Notes: generated from the letters alone by a model not told the origin. 64,000 nt of DNA from Rubricoccus sp963708165 (GCA_963708165.1 OY970187.1:620001-684000), one strand, 5' to 3'; positions 54,001 through 60,990 are shown, counted from the stretch's first letter. A program made the numbers and translations.

Positions 54001-54275
54001 TCGTAGCCGACGAAGGAAACCTCATAGGCATGAGTTCCAGCGGGAAGCGAGACTGTGTACCGACCGTCGATATCGGTAGCAGCCCCTCGCTCGAGGTCGC
54101 TGAAGTAGATATTCGCCTGGACGAGTGGGCCAGCGTCTGAAGCAGAAACTGTTCCCGAGAGGGTTCCAGTCTGTGCTAGCGCCGAAGTGGCGGTGAGCGT
54201 GAGTGCGAGCGCGCCCAGAAACCGAAAGGCTCTTTGGAACGACGCTCGTGCCCTGTGTAGGGTAGTAGTGCGCAT
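51048..54275 (-). CDS. SusC/RagA-family TonB-linked outer-membrane receptor
   Basis: The 1075-residue protein has a signal peptide ending TSALAQ, a carboxypeptidase-regulatory-like domain (about 36-115, GTLSGTVSASDAGPLV and FVGYDTQEG), a plug domain (about 120-250 with LQGRAAGVRV, PLYIVDGVQIS and EVLKDAAATAIYGAQAANG) and a TonB-dependent beta barrel to the end (SQSRRIIGGLSVGF-like C terminus). It imports a large ligand across the outer membrane with its SusD partner. ATG at 54275 fits. The codons are less GC-biased than the flanks and the iterated 10-mer is practically absent. Confidence 0.95.
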   Translation of the reverse strand: MRTTTLHRARASFQRAFRFLGALALTLTATSALAQTGTLSGTVSASDAGPLVQANIYFSDLERGAATDIDGRYTVSLPAGTHAYEVSFVGYDTQEGAVTIAANQTITRDFVLRPEVQDVITVDGYRVRRAPVETGATSLLEGVEFETLSVRSADAALQGRAAGVRVTSLSGQPGAGIQVRVRNATSITGGSDPLYIVDGVQISNDNESANASSNPLAAINPQEIESIEVLKDAAATAIYGAQAANGVVLVTTKRGRNGPTEFSFTSQFGSVDRIEDYDVLNASQYLENRYEARVNRLVLRNGFDRAAAEREAIGFAVNTYGGRSEDTDGDGVADRYIAEVRQPADLNGDGVIGENEFRVVDTNWQDEIFRTGVTQQYSMSARGGNERTRFFVLGRYANDEGQVLASDFRQYGLRLNLDHSASDLLQFESSINLSNSTYRGTIGGGAFINSPYWSAQFIPPTTAVYNEVGNPESGFNFTPNGTFSYNPIAQETLDDRNSDIVRIIGNVAANLDLPYNFLARSYAGVNFGDGAEENYNNPLNPRYAGQGEGGVPGRLTQRGQRTLEFNLSQSLQWSELFAENHSVNTLGVVEYRRGFEDDILLQGVGFASDILRTLNSASEPTIAAGAKTEFRFISFVGNSEYTYDNTYQVAGTLRYDGSSRFGEGNRFGLFGSASAFARLSNLGPLRGSRVVNELKLRASYGTTGNSLIGNFESLQVFSAGAEYNGLPGFVPTELGNALLTWEELSEFNVGLDYGLFGGRVYGAVDAYDRTTDQLLLNRPLPGDSGFDGILANIGTIGAQGIEFAINTVNVDAGPVRWTTTFNIAVQDTEVRDLLGTDLDEDGFQDDLAFGAIVYRVGESPAQYRYPAYAGVNPANGRPMYYETTYDRENNEYEYGDLTYNPGDIAVEDQPLWGNTDADYFGGFGSSLAIGPVSLDAFLQYDYGRRTLNNNAFFSDVSFDFNKSTRVLDRWQQPGDITAVPAPIQGAVYADGTNDRAFTSRFIEDASYLRLKQLTLSFQVPRRFLANTLRSARIYLQGENLVTWTEFTDADPELVGTALGQYPQSRRIIGGLSVGF

Positions 54276-54353
54276 GGGTACCGATGCGGTGGTAGGGAAG
54301 ACAATCTGATGACAGGCTCCGAGATGCTTCGGGGTAGGGTCCGGTCATAGAGA

Positions 54354-54383
54354 CACATAATGGTAACCATACGCACGTGACAA
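54354..54383 (-). promoter_or_regulatory. Possible susC promoter
   Basis: About 80-110 bp upstream of the susC ATG, TTGTCA (54383-54378) and TATGTG (54359-54354) stand 18 bp apart on the minus strand. The spacer contains an 11-bp palindrome ATGGTAACCAT (54360-54370) that could bind a regulator. The match is weak, and sigma-factor preferences in this phylum differ from the classical model. Confidence 0.3.
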
Positions 54384-54505
54384 CGGCTCAGATTTCCGGC
54401 CCCAATGGTTGAGCCGTGCAGCCAATCAGCCGCTTTGGCCCCTGAATGGTCCGACTCGCCATCCCAATGCAATAAAGTCTCTGGCGAACGGGCGCTAGAG
54501 GCCGC

Positions 54506-54865
54506 TCACGGATTGGGATGCTCCGGGTCCCACAGATGAGCGTCCATGTCTACGCGGGCCTCTGGCGTAAACGTGACATTTTCAGACAGAAGACGCTCCT
54601 CCATCGCGGTCGGCGTGGGGAAATGGAGGCGGCCGGAGAGTGCGCCGACGCGGTTGACGACGCGGTGGCAGGGAATCTCTAGAAGGCTGCGCTCGGAGCC
54701 GGCGACGGACTTGAGCGCCCACCCAACAGCGCGTGACGCGCGCGGCGCCTCCAGATAGCGCGCGATGTGCCCGTAGGTGGTGACGCGGCCTCGCGGGATG
54801 CGCGCGACGACGGCCCAGACCTGCGAGTAAAAGTCGTCGCGGGCCTCTGGCGGGGAGTCGGACAT
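54506..54865 (-). CDS. MGMT-family (Ogt/ATL-type) DNA-binding protein
   Basis: The 119-residue protein consists of the alkylguanine transferase DNA-binding domain only: FYSQVWAVVARIPRGRVTTYG, AVGWALK, and the PCHRVVNRVGALSG loop with the acceptor-type Cys retained (shown as segments). Short ATL proteins usually have Trp in place of this Cys, so this is either a minimal methyltransferase or an alkyltransferase-like protein with the Cys. ATG at 54865 was chosen. It is divergent from murB with a 94-bp gap containing 10-mer copies. Confidence 0.88.
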   Translation of the reverse strand: MSDSPPEARDDFYSQVWAVVARIPRGRVTTYGHIARYLEAPRASRAVGWALKSVAGSERSLLEIPCHRVVNRVGALSGRLHFPTPTAMEERLLSENVTFTPEARVDMDAHLWDPEHPNP

Positions 54866-54959
54866 GAACGGGCGCGGAACGCAGGGCGGCGAGAGTGCAC
54901 CTAAACTAGACGGCCTCTGGCGGATCTGACGCCAGAGGCTCACTCCCCTGCAAACCATC

Positions 54960-56051
54960 GTGGCGCACGTCGAACCTGTCTCTCTCTCCCCTTCCGAACT
55001 GACGACGCGGCTTAAAGCGTTGCGTGAAGCGCTGGCCTCGGAGGTCGAGACGGTGCGCGTCGACGAGCCTCTGGCGCCGTACACGACGTTCAAGATCGGT
55101 GGCACGGCTGATCTGTTTGTGGAGGCGCACACGGCGGACGAACTGGCGACGGCTGTCGTCGCAGCGCGTGAGCACGAGGTGCCGCTGTTCGTGCTGGGTC
55201 TGGGCGCCAACATATTGGTGGGCGACCTGGGGTTTCGGGGCGTTGTCATTCGCAACCGGGCCGCGCACGTGGAGATCGACCACGCGAGCGGCCGGGTGCG
55301 GGCCGAGAGCGGGACCGTCGTGTGGGAGCCACTAATCGAAGCCTCTGTCGCAAAAGCACTTAGTGGGTTAGAGCACTATGCGGGCATCCCGTCGAGCGTG
55401 GGCGGGGCGCTGTGGCAGAACCTGCACTTCCTCTCGCCCGACCGCTCCCGGACGATGTTCGTGGAGGAAGTCGTGGAGAGCGCCGAGTTGCTGATGGAGG
55501 ACGGATCGCGCGAGACGGTCGATCACGCGTGGTTCGACTTCGGTTACGACTACTCCACGCTGCACATCCGCCCGGACGTGATCGTGCTCGCGGCGACGTT
55601 CCAGCTCGCGCCAGAGGCCCCGGAGGTGCTCGCGCAGACCATCGAGAGCAACCTGGAGTGGCGCGGCGCGCGGCACCCGCCTCTGGCGACGGAGCCCTCG
55701 GCCGGGAGCGTGTTCAAGAAGATCGACGGCGTGGGCGCAGGGCGTCTCGCGGACTGGTGCGGGCTCAAGGGCACGCGCATCGGCGGCGCGATGGTGACGC
55801 ACAAGCACGCCAACATTCTTATCAACACGGGCGGCGCGACGGCGCGCGACGTGCGTCACTTGATCGGGTACGTGCAGGAAACCGTCGAGCGAGAGCAGGG
55901 CTACCGACTCTCGACGGAGATTGGGATGATCGGTGACTTTGGCGATCTGGGCGACCTCCCGGCGCACGGCTGGGAAAACCAGGACGGCTTCACCGACGGG
56001 GTCCCGCCCGGCGGGCACCCCGAGGCGCACGCAGACGCGGAGCGGCGGTAG
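54960..56051 (+). CDS. murB: UDP-N-acetylenolpyruvoylglucosamine reductase
   Basis: The 363-residue flavoenzyme catalyses the second step of peptidoglycan precursor synthesis. The FAD domain begins at APYTTFKIGGTADLF near residue 40; GLGANILVGD, GLEHYAGIPSSVGGALWQN (catalytic Tyr region) and SAGSVFKK (catalytic Ser) follow, and the Glu in STEIGMIGDF near 325 closes the active site. The C-terminal about 30 residues are a non-conserved acidic extension. The likely start is GTG at 54960; no better ATG is present. It is divergent from the MGMT-like gene. Confidence 0.95.
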   Translation: MAHVEPVSLSPSELTTRLKALREALASEVETVRVDEPLAPYTTFKIGGTADLFVEAHTADELATAVVAAREHEVPLFVLGLGANILVGDLGFRGVVIRNRAAHVEIDHASGRVRAESGTVVWEPLIEASVAKALSGLEHYAGIPSSVGGALWQNLHFLSPDRSRTMFVEEVVESAELLMEDGSRETVDHAWFDFGYDYSTLHIRPDVIVLAATFQLAPEAPEVLAQTIESNLEWRGARHPPLATEPSAGSVFKKIDGVGAGRLADWCGLKGTRIGGAMVTHKHANILINTGGATARDVRHLIGYVQETVEREQGYRLSTEIGMIGDFGDLGDLPAHGWENQDGFTDGVPPGGHPEAHADAERR

Positions 56052-56098
56052 GCCTCTGGCGGGCGGCCTCTGGCGGGCGGCCTCTGGCGCCAGAGGCG
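56051..56098. repeat. 14-bp tandem repeat of the iterated 10-mer after murB
   Basis: Two perfect copies of GGCCTCTGGCGGGC (56051-56064, 56065-56078) plus a third beginning at 56079 that runs into GCCTCTGGCGCCAGAGGC (56080-56097). The array begins at the murB TAG. Confidence 0.8.
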
Positions 56099-56116
56099 CA
56101 GTGGCATTGCGATGGA

Positions 56117-56140
56117 GGACACCATACATGGTGTGCCTAC
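56117..56140. repeat. Dispersed palindrome, copy 2 (inverse orientation)
   Basis: Read on the minus strand this is GTAGGCACACCATGTATGGTGTCC, differing at two positions from the 24-bp unit at 34127-34150. It lies in the gap between the murB and ADP-ribosylglycohydrolase-like genes. Confidence 0.65.
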
Positions 56141-56170
56141 GGGAATCGCGCGGATGCGAGCACGACCGAG

Positions 56171-56188
56171 GCCTCCGGCGCCAGAGGC
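56171..56188. repeat. Iterated palindrome (one mismatch) abutting a stop codon
   Basis: GCCTCCGGCGCCAGAGGC ends on the C of the minus-strand TAG (56188-56190) of the ADP-ribosylglycohydrolase-like gene. It is a decayed copy of the 18-bp palindrome in the stop-abutting position. Confidence 0.8.
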
Positions 56189-57078
56189 TACACCAGGCTC
56201 GCGGAGAGCGCGTCGGCCGTTTTCAAGATCTCGCCAGAGGCCTCGACGCCCTCGCGCCACTCCTCTGGAAACGCGCTCGCGCCGTTCCACGCGCCGAGCA
56301 GTGCGCCCAAAATGGCGCCGACCGTGTTGGCGTCGCCACCGACGTTGATGGCGGCGAGCAGCGAGGCTTCGGGAAGCGCGGGGCCTCTGGCGGCCATCGC
56401 GAGCGCGAACGGGAAGGTCTCGTCCGCTGCCGGACCGGTGTCGTCGCAGAGGTCCTGAAGGTCCAGGGGAAACTCGAACAGGCGACCGGCGAGGAGGTCG
56501 AGCCGCGCTGAGACGGCGCCAGAGGCTCCGAGTTCGGACTCGGCGGAGCGCGCGGTGGCGGCGACGGCGGTCACGAACGCGGCGCCGTCTACGGCGTCGG
56601 GGTCGCTCGCGAGCGCGAGGCGCGAGGCGTGGGCCTGCGCGAGAGCGGCGACGAGCGCATCGGGCCGCGCGTCGACATCCGACAGCAGCGCCTGCGTCCA
56701 CGCGAGGGCCTCCGCCAGAGGTGCGTCGGTGTGCGCCCACCAGACGCCGAGCGGTGCCGAAGCGGCCGCGCTGGCGCTCGTCGCGTACGGCCGGTCGACA
56801 GGGCGCCGGAGTTTGACTTCGCGCCTCTGGCGCCAGAGGGTTTGGGCGCGCGTGAGATCGGTGGGGTGCTCGGCGAGTGCCGCACCGAGCGCGAGCGCGT
56901 TCTGGGTGTCGGCGGTCCACTGGCCTGCGCCCAACTCGCCGCGCTTCTCGTCGGCGCGGAAGCCTTTGATGCCCTTGTAATACGTGCGGACGTTCTGGTG
57001 GCTCAGGCCCTCGATGGGCATCCCGAGCGCGTCGCCGATGGCGAGGCCGAGAAGGAGGCCGCGGACGCGGTCGGACAT
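56188..57078 (-). CDS. ADP-ribosylglycohydrolase-family protein with altered metal site
   Basis: The 296-residue helical protein belongs to the ADP-ribosylglycohydrolase family (DraG/ADPRH fold). The N terminus RGLLLGLAIGDALGMPIEG and the region GQWTADTQNAL align with the first metal site, where active members read TDDT; here the first Asp is Ala. The late site reads NVGGDANTVGAILGALLGA, where active members usually read GGDADT. Both changes make catalytic loss or altered specificity possible. ATG at 57078 fits. It is divergent from ccmB. Genes of this family can remove ADP-ribose from proteins or free derivatives. Confidence 0.85.
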   Translation of the reverse strand: MSDRVRGLLLGLAIGDALGMPIEGLSHQNVRTYYKGIKGFRADEKRGELGAGQWTADTQNALALGAALAEHPTDLTRAQTLWRQRREVKLRRPVDRPYATSASAAASAPLGVWWAHTDAPLAEALAWTQALLSDVDARPDALVAALAQAHASRLALASDPDAVDGAAFVTAVAATARSAESELGASGAVSARLDLLAGRLFEFPLDLQDLCDDTGPAADETFPFALAMAARGPALPEASLLAAINVGGDANTVGAILGALLGAWNGASAFPEEWREGVEASGEILKTADALSASLV

Positions 57079-57229
57079 GTGGGTGCGGGAGGGGAGCGGA
57101 AGGGCGCGCTCGCTAGAGACCTCTGGCGGCGTCGCGGTTCCGAGTTCCGAGTTCCGAGTGAAGCTGTTTCCCCTCGGCCTCTGGCGCCAGAGGCCGACCG
57201 GAACTTTTGAGAGCCGACCTGTCCAACCC

Positions 57230-57257
57230 TTCCCCCTTCCCCCTTCCCCCTTCCCCC
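57230..57257. repeat. Four-copy TTCCCCC tandem array upstream of ccmB
   Basis: Four perfect 7-bp units end exactly at a TTG codon (57258-57260) that is the likely ccmB start. The array is another member of the 7-bp tandem family in this window. Confidence 0.8.
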
Positions 57258-57935
57258 TTGTCCCGCTTTCTCTCTGCCACCTGGGCCGTGTTCGTCAACG
57301 ACGCGCGGCTAGAGCTTCGCAGCAAGACCGCGCTGGGGGCGCTCGCGATGTTTGTCGCCGCGGCGCTGATCCTCGTGCGGTTCTCCCTGTCCCGCGTGGC
57401 GGTCAGCTCAACGGTCGCGGCAGCCCTCCTGTGGATCGTGATCGTGTTCGCAGGCGCCATCGGGCTGGGCCGCGCGTTTATGGCCGAAGAGGAGCGCGGC
57501 ACGACGCTGCTGCTACGCCTCGCTGCGCCGCCAGAGGCTGTGTACGCGGGCAAGCTGCTGTTCAACATCGTGCTCACGCTCGCGCTCACCGCCGTAGCCG
57601 GGTTCGGCATCCGCATCCTGATCCCGACGAATGTGGGCTCGTTGCCGCTCTTCTGGACCGCGCTGATGCTCGGCGGGCTCGGTCTCGCGAGCACGACGAC
57701 GCTGCTCTCGGCACTTCTAGCGCGCGCGCAAGCCGCCGGACCGCTGTTGCCCGTCCTCGCGTTTCCGCTGCTGATTCCGCTGCTGTCCTCTGGCGTCCAG
57801 CTCACCATCGACGCCTCTGGCGCCGAAGCGGGCGCGTGGGCCGCGGCGCAGGAAAACCTGCTGCTGCTCGCGTCCTACGCAGGCCTTACCTCGACCGTCT
57901 CGTTTCTGCTCTTCGAGTACGTGTGGAAAGACTGA
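57258..57935 (+). CDS. ccmB: Heme exporter protein B (CcmB-type)
   Basis: The 225-residue membrane protein has six hydrophobic helices and the CcmB pattern FVNDARLELRSKTALGALAMF near the start, GLGRAFMAEEERGTTLLLRL near 80, and a long helical end with LLLLASYAGLTSTVSFLLFEYVW (segments). It is the permease part of an ABC system linked to cytochrome c maturation. The start is TTG at 57258; an earlier in-frame TTG at 57207 would add 17 residues encoded by the TTCCCCC array. No ccmA or ccmC is adjacent; the convergent ABC ATPase is of a different type. The stop is followed by an iterated palindrome (57936-57953). Confidence 0.85.
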   Translation: MSRFLSATWAVFVNDARLELRSKTALGALAMFVAAALILVRFSLSRVAVSSTVAAALLWIVIVFAGAIGLGRAFMAEEERGTTLLLRLAAPPEAVYAGKLLFNIVLTLALTAVAGFGIRILIPTNVGSLPLFWTALMLGGLGLASTTTLLSALLARAQAAGPLLPVLAFPLLIPLLSSGVQLTIDASGAEAGAWAAAQENLLLLASYAGLTSTVSFLLFEYVWKD

Positions 57936-57953
57936 GCCTCTGGCGCCAGAGGC
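57936..57953. repeat. 18-bp iterated palindrome directly after the ccmB stop
   Basis: GCCTCTGGCGCCAGAGGC starts one base after TGA 57933-57935, between the convergent ccmB and ABC ATPase genes. Confidence 0.85.
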
Positions 57954-57978
57954 CGCACGGCTCTCGCCAACGGCTCGT

Positions 57979-58752
57979 CTAGCCCACGCGCCCGAAGGCG
58001 GAGATGACGAGCGCTTCGGCCTCGGCTTCGGCGTCGGCAGCGGACGTGAGGCGCGAGAAAGCGCCTTCGAGCGAGCCTTCGCCTGCTGCTTCGAGGATCT
58101 GCGCGGGCGAACCGTCGGCGAGAATGGCGCCGTCGCGGATGAGGATGACTTGGTCGGCGACTTTTTCGACGGCGTCGAGCAGGTGCGAGGAATAGAACAC
58201 GGTCGTGCCCTGCCGCGCGAGGGCGCGGAGCAGCGCGCGCACCTGCAGCACGGCGTAGGCATCCAGGCCGGAGAGCGGCTCGTCCAGAAGTAGCACCGGC
58301 GGGTCGTGCAGCAGCGCGGCCGAGATCAGCACTTTTTGCTTCATGCCCTTCGAGAAGCTCGCCATCGGCTGCAGCGCGTTCTCTTCCAGGCCCCAGAACG
58401 CCAGCATGGAGCCCGCGCGCTCCGCCAGAGGCGCCTCGGCCAGGCCGTGCATCCGCCCGATAAAGCGCAGGTACTCCTCGGGGCTGAAGCTCTCGTAGAG
58501 GTGCCCGTGCTCGGGCACGAACCCGAAGCGCCGCTTGGCGCCCACAGGATCCTTCGCCACGTCCACGCCGCCCACGACCACGCGGCCCGCGCCGGGCGCG
58601 AGCGTGCCGGTGAGCAGCCGCATCGTCGTCGTTTTGCCCGCCCCGTTGGGGCCGATGTAGCCCGCCACTTGGCCCGGCTGCACCACGAACGAGATGCCGT
58701 GCAAAATCTCGTTGCCGTCAAAACCGACGTGGACGCCGTCTACCTGAATCAT
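57979..58752 (-). CDS. ABC transporter ATP-binding protein
   Basis: The 257-residue ATPase has Walker A GPNGAGKTTTMRLL near residue 38, a Q-loop around FGFVPEHGHLYESFS, signature FSKGMKQKVLISAAL near 135, Walker B VLLLDEPLSGLDA near 155 and the H-loop SSHLLD near 190. It resembles ATPases of ABC-2 export systems. The C-terminal extension is Ala/Glu-rich. No permease sits beside it in the same orientation; ccmB is convergent, so the partner is not established. ATG at 58752 fits. Confidence 0.93.
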   Translation of the reverse strand: MIQVDGVHVGFDGNEILHGISFVVQPGQVAGYIGPNGAGKTTTMRLLTGTLAPGAGRVVVGGVDVAKDPVGAKRRFGFVPEHGHLYESFSPEEYLRFIGRMHGLAEAPLAERAGSMLAFWGLEENALQPMASFSKGMKQKVLISAALLHDPPVLLLDEPLSGLDAYAVLQVRALLRALARQGTTVFYSSHLLDAVEKVADQVILIRDGAILADGSPAQILEAAGEGSLEGAFSRLTSAADAEAEAEALVISAFGRVG

Positions 58753-58843
58753 CGTGTGCGGTGGGAGATGGGAGCGCAGCGCCAGAGGCCTCTGGCGGTG
58801 CGAACGGTGCGCCTCTGGCGAGACGCTCTGGACGCCTCTGGCG

Positions 58844-59188
58844 TCAGCCGGGCGGCCACGAGAAGTCGCGGCCTCCGAGGAGGTGCAGATGAATGTGGAA
58901 AACGCTCTGCCCGGCTCCCTCGCCGCAGTTCATCACCAGCCGGTAATCCGTCAGGCCCTCGCCAGAGGCCACCTCGCGCGCGATTGTAAATAGGTGCCCG
59001 ACGAGCGATTCGTCCTCGGGCTCGATGGCGTCGGCCCGCCGGATCGGCTTGCGGGGCACCACCAGAATGTGCGTCGGCGCGACGGGATTGATGTCCCGAA
59101 ATGCGATCGCGCGATCATCCTCGTAGACGAGATCGGCCGGGATGTCGCCTGCGGCGATCTTTTCGAACAGAGTGCGGGTGTCGGCCAC
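58844..59188 (-). CDS. HIT-family nucleotide-binding protein (HINT-like)
   Basis: The 114-residue protein carries the histidine triad QSVFHIHLHLLGG near the C terminus, with TLFEKIAAGDIPADLVYEDD at the N terminus. HINT-type members hydrolyse AMP-linked substrates. ATG at 59188 fits and length is standard. The coding end reads RDFSWPPG with TGA at 58844. It follows the PPC-like gene on the same strand with a 64-bp gap containing a 10-mer copy. Confidence 0.93.
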   Translation of the reverse strand: MADTRTLFEKIAAGDIPADLVYEDDRAIAFRDINPVAPTHILVVPRKPIRRADAIEPEDESLVGHLFTIAREVASGEGLTDYRLVMNCGEGAGQSVFHIHLHLLGGRDFSWPPG

Positions 59189-59252
59189 GGCGGGGGAGCG
59201 TTAGCGGAGGGTATCGGCACCAGAGGCGGTCAAGCTAAGCGGGCCTCTGGCG

Positions 59253-59657
59253 CTACTCCGCCACCACAGTCGCGACGAGCACATAGGCGCCCACGCCACC
59301 TTCCTCGTACGTGTTGGCGAGGACGACGTATTCGCCAGAGGCCCCGATCTCGACCGTCAGTTCCGCGTCCGTCCCGCCGCCGCTGTCGTCGTCCTCGTGC
59401 ATCACCAGCAGCGCCTCGTCCATCGTCGGCCCGCCGATGAGGTAGGCGTCGAAATCCGACGACCGGAGCGTGATCACGACCGTCTCGCCGGGCGTGCCGG
59501 TAAAGGTGTACAGGTCGAAAAACGAGCCGTCTCCGAAGATGCTGTCGCCCACGTCGAGCGTTCCACCAACGGGCGTATCGGCAACGAGCGGCTGCGTCTG
59601 GGCAGCGCTCGCCAGAGGCAGCGCGAAGAGGGCGAAGGCGGCGAGACGTGCGAGCAT
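59253..59657 (-). CDS. Secreted PPC-like beta-domain protein
   Basis: The 134-residue product has a signal peptide (LFALPLASAAQ) and one beta-sandwich domain resembling bacterial pre-peptidase C-terminal (PPC) domains, with FFDLYTFTGTPGETVVITLRS and DAYLIGGPTMDEALLVMHEDDD (segments) and acidic DDDSGGGTDAEL suggesting calcium binding. PPC domains usually accompany secreted proteases; here the domain stands alone. ATG at 59657 starts the signal peptide. Function is unknown. Confidence 0.78.
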   Translation of the reverse strand: MLARLAAFALFALPLASAAQTQPLVADTPVGGTLDVGDSIFGDGSFFDLYTFTGTPGETVVITLRSSDFDAYLIGGPTMDEALLVMHEDDDSGGGTDAELTVEIGASGEYVVLANTYEEGGVGAYVLVATVVAE

Positions 59658-59905
59658 AGAATTGGGAGGCAGGAGCAGACAAGGAAACAACGCGTCTCCC
59701 GCTAGATAGCGCAGCGCGAACGCCGCGAGGGACGGACTGGTGCCTGGCCTCTGGCGCTTCACCGCTTCCGAGCGTCGGCGCGACTCTGGCGCCAGAGGCC
59801 ACGCTCCGGGCAGGCTGCCCGAGGCGGTGCCACACGGGCGCGCCATGCTCCGCCGGAACGCCGCCAGAGGCTCGGGGTACGCCGCGAAACAGCCCCGACC
59901 TCTCC

Positions 59906-60322
59906 ATGCCCACCGTTTACGTCACGCGAAAGGCCCACTTCAACGCGGCCCACCGCCTCCACAACCCCCAGAAGTCCGACGAGTGGAATCGCGAGACGTT
60001 CGGCAAGTGCAACAGCGCCAACTGGCACGGGCACAACTACGAGCTCGACGTGACCGTCGCGGGCGAGCCCGACCCGGACACGGGCTTTGTGGTCGATCTC
60101 GCGGAACTCAAGCACGTCATCCGCGACCGCGTGGAGGAGCCGCTGGACCACAAGAACCTGAACCTGGACGTGCCTTTCCTTGAAGGCAAGATGACATCGA
60201 CCGAGACGCTCGCCATCGCGATCTGGGAGCAGCTTCAAGACGCCATCCCCGGCAGCGGTCGCCTCTTCGAACTCGTGCTCCGCGAGACCCCCAACAACAG
60301 CGTGGTGTACCGAGGTGAGTAG
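59906..60322 (+). CDS. queD: 6-pyruvoyl-tetrahydropterin synthase / QueD-family protein
   Basis: The 138-residue protein has the PTPS fold with zinc-binding His residues in KAHFNAAHRLHN and NWHGHNYELDV, the catalytic Cys in FGKCNSANWHGHN, the catalytic Glu in LRETPNN near the end, and LDHKNLN near residue 90. It acts on 7,8-dihydroneopterin triphosphate, for queuosine (QueD) or tetrahydrobiopterin. ATG at 59906 fits. The coding end overlaps the start of folE by 8 bp, linking it to the enzyme that makes its substrate. The symbol queD is tentative between these roles. Confidence 0.92.
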   Translation: MPTVYVTRKAHFNAAHRLHNPQKSDEWNRETFGKCNSANWHGHNYELDVTVAGEPDPDTGFVVDLAELKHVIRDRVEEPLDHKNLNLDVPFLEGKMTSTETLAIAIWEQLQDAIPGSGRLFELVLRETPNNSVVYRGE

Positions 60323-60990
60323 CTTTTCCCACGACTCAGACGCTCGCTCCCAGACCGTCGGGGGCGCCTCTGGCGAGGCCACCGAGTTCGCCTCGCCGCT
60401 GCTCTACGAACGCCGCGACGTGTACGACGACGCCGTGACGCGCGAGCTCTCCACACTTACGCACCGGCAGCTCCAACTCGTGGGCGAAGACCCCGAGCGC
60501 GAGGGCCTCGCCAAGACGCCGGAGCGCGTCGCCAAGGCCATGCAGTTTCTCACGCACGGCTACCGGCTCGACCCCGAGGCCATCCTGCGCAGCGCCGTCT
60601 TCGACGAGTCGTACTCGGAAATGGTGCTCGTGCGCGACATCGAGGTCTACAGCTCTGTGTGAGCACCACATGCTGCCGTTTTTCGGCAAGGCGCACGTGG
60701 CGTACATCCCCAACGGCAAGATCGTGGGGCTGAGCAAGATCCCGCGCGTGGTGGACGTGTTCGCGCGGCGCCTGCAGGTGCAGGAGCGCCTCACGATCCA
60801 GATCCGCGACGCCATCGAGACGGTTCTGGAGCCCGAGGGCGTGGCCGTCGTCATCGAGGCGCAGCACCTGTGCATGATGATGCGCGGGGCGGAGAAGCAG
60901 AACTCGTCCACGACGACGAGCGCCATGAGCGGCGCGTTTCTCAACAACGACAACACGCGGGCAGAGTTTATGCGCCTGGCCGTGCGGTAG
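60315..60990 (+). CDS. folE: GTP cyclohydrolase I (frameshifted at the CEHH site)
   Basis: The combined product is about 225 residues. The first frame (GTG 60315, overlapping queD) contains QLVGEDPEREGLAKTPERVAKAM (segments) and EVYSS. The second continues with CEHHMLPFFGKAHVAYIPNGK, then VVDVFARRLQVQERLT and HLCMMMRGAEKQNSSTTTSAMSG (segments). One extra G at 60657 precedes the TGT of Cys115, the first zinc ligand. FolE is needed for tetrahydrofolate and queuosine precursors, so a real null is unlikely; sequence error is probable. An in-frame TGA results at 60660-60662. Confidence 0.9.

Noticed and set aside
57979..58752. ABC ATPase as CcmA partner of CcmB
   Set aside because: It is convergent with ccmB rather than cotranscribed and resembles ABC-2 export ATPases; the pairing is not supported by sequence.
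60657..60662. Selenocysteine or stop-codon readthrough at the folE TGA
   Set aside because: A +1 correction restores the invariant CEHH motif exactly, whereas TGA readthrough would stay in the wrong frame.
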